From: Roseibaca sp. Y0-43
GTDB taxonomy: Bacteria > Pseudomonadota > Alphaproteobacteria > Rhodobacterales > Rhodobacteraceae
Assembly (NCBI RefSeq): GCF_020667835.1
Contig: NZ_JAFMPR010000008.1
Coordinates: 62,001 to 126,000 of the forward strand
Length of the DNA stretch: 64,000 nt
Direction: 5' to 3'
Part shown: piece after piece, positions 62,916 through 64,000 of the stretch
Position numbering within the stretch: the stretch's first letter is position 1
Layout of the letters: each line of letters opens with the position of its first letter
Translations under genes and position numbers: made by a program
Notes under the pieces: generated by a model
Seen by the model: the letters and a program-made list of their open reading frames with translations, nothing else
Told to the model about the DNA's origin: nothing
Databases searched by the model: none

Positions 62916-64000
62916 CTAGCCTTGCGCGATCAGGTCACTGGCTTTTTCCGCCAACATGGCGGTCGGGGCATTGGTGTTCGATCCCGGCAGGCTGGGAAAG
63001 ACACTGCTGTCACAGATGCGTATCCCCTCGAAACCGCGAAGTTTCAGATCGGTTTGCACCACGCTGCCCGCATCGGACCCCATGCGGCATGTGCCGACCG
63101 GATGGTAACTGGTGCGGCAATGCTGGCGGACGAAATCCCGCAACTCCGTCTCGGAGCGGATCGCTGCATCCGGCAAAACCACGCGGCGAATATACTTCGC
63201 CAACGCCGGTTGCGACAGGATTTCCAGCCCGGTTTTCAGCCCCTGAACGGTTGTTTCCAAGTCCTCGTCGTGGCCCATGAAATTGGGGTCGATCAAGGGC
63301 GCGGCAGCAGGATCGGCAGAAGCAAGCCTGACCATGCCGCGCGCCTTTGGGCGCAGACCATAGCAATTAAGCGTGATGCCCGAACGCCCCGGCGGCACAC
63401 CTGCAACACCATCTTCGGCGGCAGCGCCCGCCAAGAAATGGTATTGCAAATCGGGAATGGACAAGCCCGGCCGCGAATACCAGAACAGCCCCCCTTCGAC
63501 GACATTGCTGGCGACAGGCCCGCTTCGGAAAAGCGCGTATTGCAACCCTGCCCATGCGGCCAAGTGCGGCTTGCGGTATTTGTCGAGGCTTTCATGCCCG
63601 CGCAGTTCCGCCACGATGTCGATATTGACATGGTCGGACAGGTTCAAACCCACGCCGGGTATATCCGCCAGAACCTTGATCCCGAGCGATTTGAGATGTT
63701 CGGCGGGGCCAATCCCGGAGAGCATCAGCAGCTTGGGCGACCCGATCGCGCCCGCCGTGACGATGACCTCGCACCCGGCATGGACAGTTCTGATCTTGCC
63801 ACGGTGCCGGAACTCGACCCCTGTGGCGCGTAAGCCGTCAAAAACCAATCGGCGGGAAGCCGCTCCTGTCAGGACCGTCAGGTTCTTGCGGTGACGCACC
63901 GGCGCCAGATAGCCCCGCGCCGCCGAACAACGCCGCCCATCCACGACATTGACCTGATAGTAACCTGCCCCCGCCTGTGTCGCGCCGTTGAAATCATGGT
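62916..64000 (-). CDS. GMC family oxidoreductase (choline/alcohol dehydrogenase-like), N-terminus outside the window
   Basis: The reading frame is open to the right edge of the window (361 visible codons), so the N-terminal FAD-binding part is cut off. Visible GMC signatures are GCEVIVTAGAIGSPKLLMLSGIGP, GVGLNLSDHVN, and the C-terminal HPVGTCRMG with ICDSSVFPSLPGSNTNAPTAMLAE. The catalytic His pair fits the HPVG and N-T-N-A regions. It lies upstream of a TRAP operon on the same strand, a frequent pairing in which the transporter imports the alcohol or its product. Confidence 0.9.
   Translation of the reverse strand, partial: HDFNGATQAGAGYYQVNVVDGRRCSAARGYLAPVRHRKNLTVLTGAASRRLVFDGLRATGVEFRHRGKIRTVHAGCEVIVTAGAIGSPKLLMLSGIGPAEHLKSLGIKVLADIPGVGLNLSDHVNIDIVAELRGHESLDKYRKPHLAAWAGLQYALFRSGPVASNVVEGGLFWYSRPGLSIPDLQYHFLAGAAAEDGVAGVPPGRSGITLNCYGLRPKARGMVRLASADPAAAPLIDPNFMGHDEDLETTVQGLKTGLEILSQPALAKYIRRVVLPDAAIRSETELRDFVRQHCRTSYHPVGTCRMGSDAGSVVQTDLKLRGFEGIRICDSSVFPSLPGSNTNAPTAMLAEKASDLIAQG

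Overview
The window is high-GC DNA from an alphaproteobacterium, almost certainly of the family Rhodobacteraceae (order Rhodobacterales). The case rests on gene order and gene content: dusB followed by ntrB, a fused ispDF gene, crotonyl-CoA carboxylase/reductase, an nfuA-tsaB-rimI cluster, a TIGR02186-TauE pair, a DUF1127 protein, a BMP-type nucleoside importer, a ChrR-like cupin, and a recA gene preceded by a GAAC-N7-GAAC SOS box. The DNA is densely packed chromosome. Many neighbouring genes overlap by 1 to 20 bp, and several downstream genes start with GTG or TTG. I saw no tRNA, rRNA, transposase, integrase, phage or CRISPR sequence.

Layout. 1-4.8 kb: ntrB (cut at its 3' end) and dusB on the minus strand; divergent ispDF-pgpA-pncC; a COQ10/RatA-like gene. 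4.9-8.2 kb: hpt, a five-coordinate-type cytochrome c', a diheme cytochrome c and an AI-2E family membrane protein. 8.2-10 kb: three very small minus-strand genes (RHH, DUF4169, DUF6525) and polyphosphate kinase 2. 10-16 kb: an SDR protein, truA, a DUF1330 gene, alaS and recA. 16-21.4 kb: a small basic protein, pseudouridine catabolism (psuK-psuG), a DUF502 membrane protein, an uncharacterised HExxH protein, a DUF1036 secreted protein and ndk. 21.5-27 kb: a PlsB-like acyltransferase, ccr, a DUF1127 protein and rnr with a strongly structured leader. 27-32.4 kb: GNAT-dapE-hypothetical-YqaA, lpxD, a flavin reductase, a second GNAT and a small membrane protein. 32.4-38.8 kb: a BMP-type nucleoside ABC importer whose operon may run on into tauE and a TIGR02186 gene. 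38.9-43.8 kb: nfuA-tsaB-rimI, threonine aldolase, pyrC-pyrE and a monooxygenase-fold protein. 44-48.6 kb: an L,D-transpeptidase and a phnDCEE phosphonate/phosphate-ester importer behind a phased array of Pho-box half sites. 48.6-52.2 kb: lepB-rnc-DMT permease-era-DUF1491, each overlapping the next by 4 bp. 52.3-58.5 kb: an amino-acid exporter with a divergent ArgP-type regulator, a bile-acid:Na+ symporter family gene, fadD, and a ChrR-like cupin plus FAD oxidoreductase. 58.5-64 kb: an APC permease, a DctPQM TRAP transporter and a GMC oxidoreductase cut by the right edge.

Most of this is housekeeping and transport. The strongest non-routine signals are the stem that would bury the rnr ribosome-binding site, the phased Pho-box array, a hairpin-plus-GAGGATATTT intergenic repeat, hairpins placed after the first cistron of two solute-transport operons, a DMT permease lodged between rnc and era, an uncharacterised gluzincin-like protein and a ChrR-like cupin/flavoprotein pair. 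I did not find a convincing new multi-gene defence or mobile system.
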